This document shows positions 6,096 through 6,117 of a stretch of DNA of 6,117 bases, in pieces (the first letter of the stretch is position 1; the number at the start of each line of letters is the position of its first letter). The position numbers were made by a program, and so were the translations under genes. Origin of the DNA: UBA4246 sp045113475 (lineage in GTDB: Bacteria > Bacillota > Clostridia > Christensenellales > Aristaeellaceae); contig JBGUIY010000283.1 of assembly GCA_045113475.1 (NCBI GenBank), forward strand, positions 1-6,117, written 5' to 3'. A model generated the notes under the pieces. It was given only the letters and a program-made list of their open reading frames with translations, was not told the origin of the DNA and did no database searches.

Positions 6096-6117
6096 AAAAA
6101 TAGCCGGCCGCCCGGGC
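6096..6117 (-). terminator. Partial terminator of an upstream gene outside the window
   Basis: The minus strand begins at the window edge with a very GC-rich block (GCCCGGGCGGCCGGC) followed at once by TATTTTTG. This looks like the loop and 3' arm of an intrinsic terminator hairpin whose 5' arm lies beyond the edge. Only a 4-bp stem (CCGG-GCGG-CCGG) can be formed from visible bases. If right, a minus-strand gene ends just upstream and the lspA operon is a separate unit. Confidence 0.4.

Noticed and set aside
1..6117. CRISPR arrays, tRNA genes, insertion sequences, toxin-antitoxin pairs or a methylase partner for mrr
   Set aside because: I looked and found no regularly spaced repeats, no cloverleaf sequence, no transposase motifs and no second accessory coding region in the window.

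Overview
The window reads as chromosomal DNA from a GC-rich member of the Bacillota, most likely a Clostridia-type anaerobe. This rests on two gene pairs typical of that phylum (lspA with an RluA/RluD-type synthase, and argR directly before recN), on strong AGGAGG-type ribosome binding sites, and on a clean sigma-A promoter. Nothing here fixes the genus. Every gene I can support lies on the minus strand.

Right part (about 6117 down to 1211): a tightly packed operon in the order lspA - rluA/D-family pseudouridine synthase - mnmE - argR - recN. A sigma-A promoter sits at 6064-6091, just after what looks like the 3' arm of a terminator for an upstream gene lying outside the window. The junctions are a 4-base ATGA overlap, a 1-base gap, a 10-base gap and a 3-base gap, so the five genes are probably co-transcribed and translationally coupled. 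Their jobs are diverse: lipoprotein signal peptide removal, rRNA pseudouridylation, tRNA wobble-uridine modification, arginine-responsive repression and DNA double-strand break repair. The operon seems to end at a weak hairpin plus T-rich run at 1161-1186.

Left part (about 1140 down to 1): a monocistronic Mrr-type restriction endonuclease gene of clearly lower GC (about 40 percent by eye against well over 60 percent for the operon). It has its own extended -10 promoter. This is probably a horizontally acquired defence gene that landed beyond the end of the operon. After its stop codon come a small hairpin and then a near-consensus sigma-A promoter (41-69), which points out of the left edge to a gene or RNA not in the window.

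No tRNA, rRNA, CRISPR array, insertion sequence or obviously new multi-gene system is visible. The unusual points are the placement of mnmE in this operon, the foreign-looking mrr, the outward promoter, and a few substitutions in normally conserved motifs (ArgR GDN, MnmE TKAD, LspA NRGFSLG).
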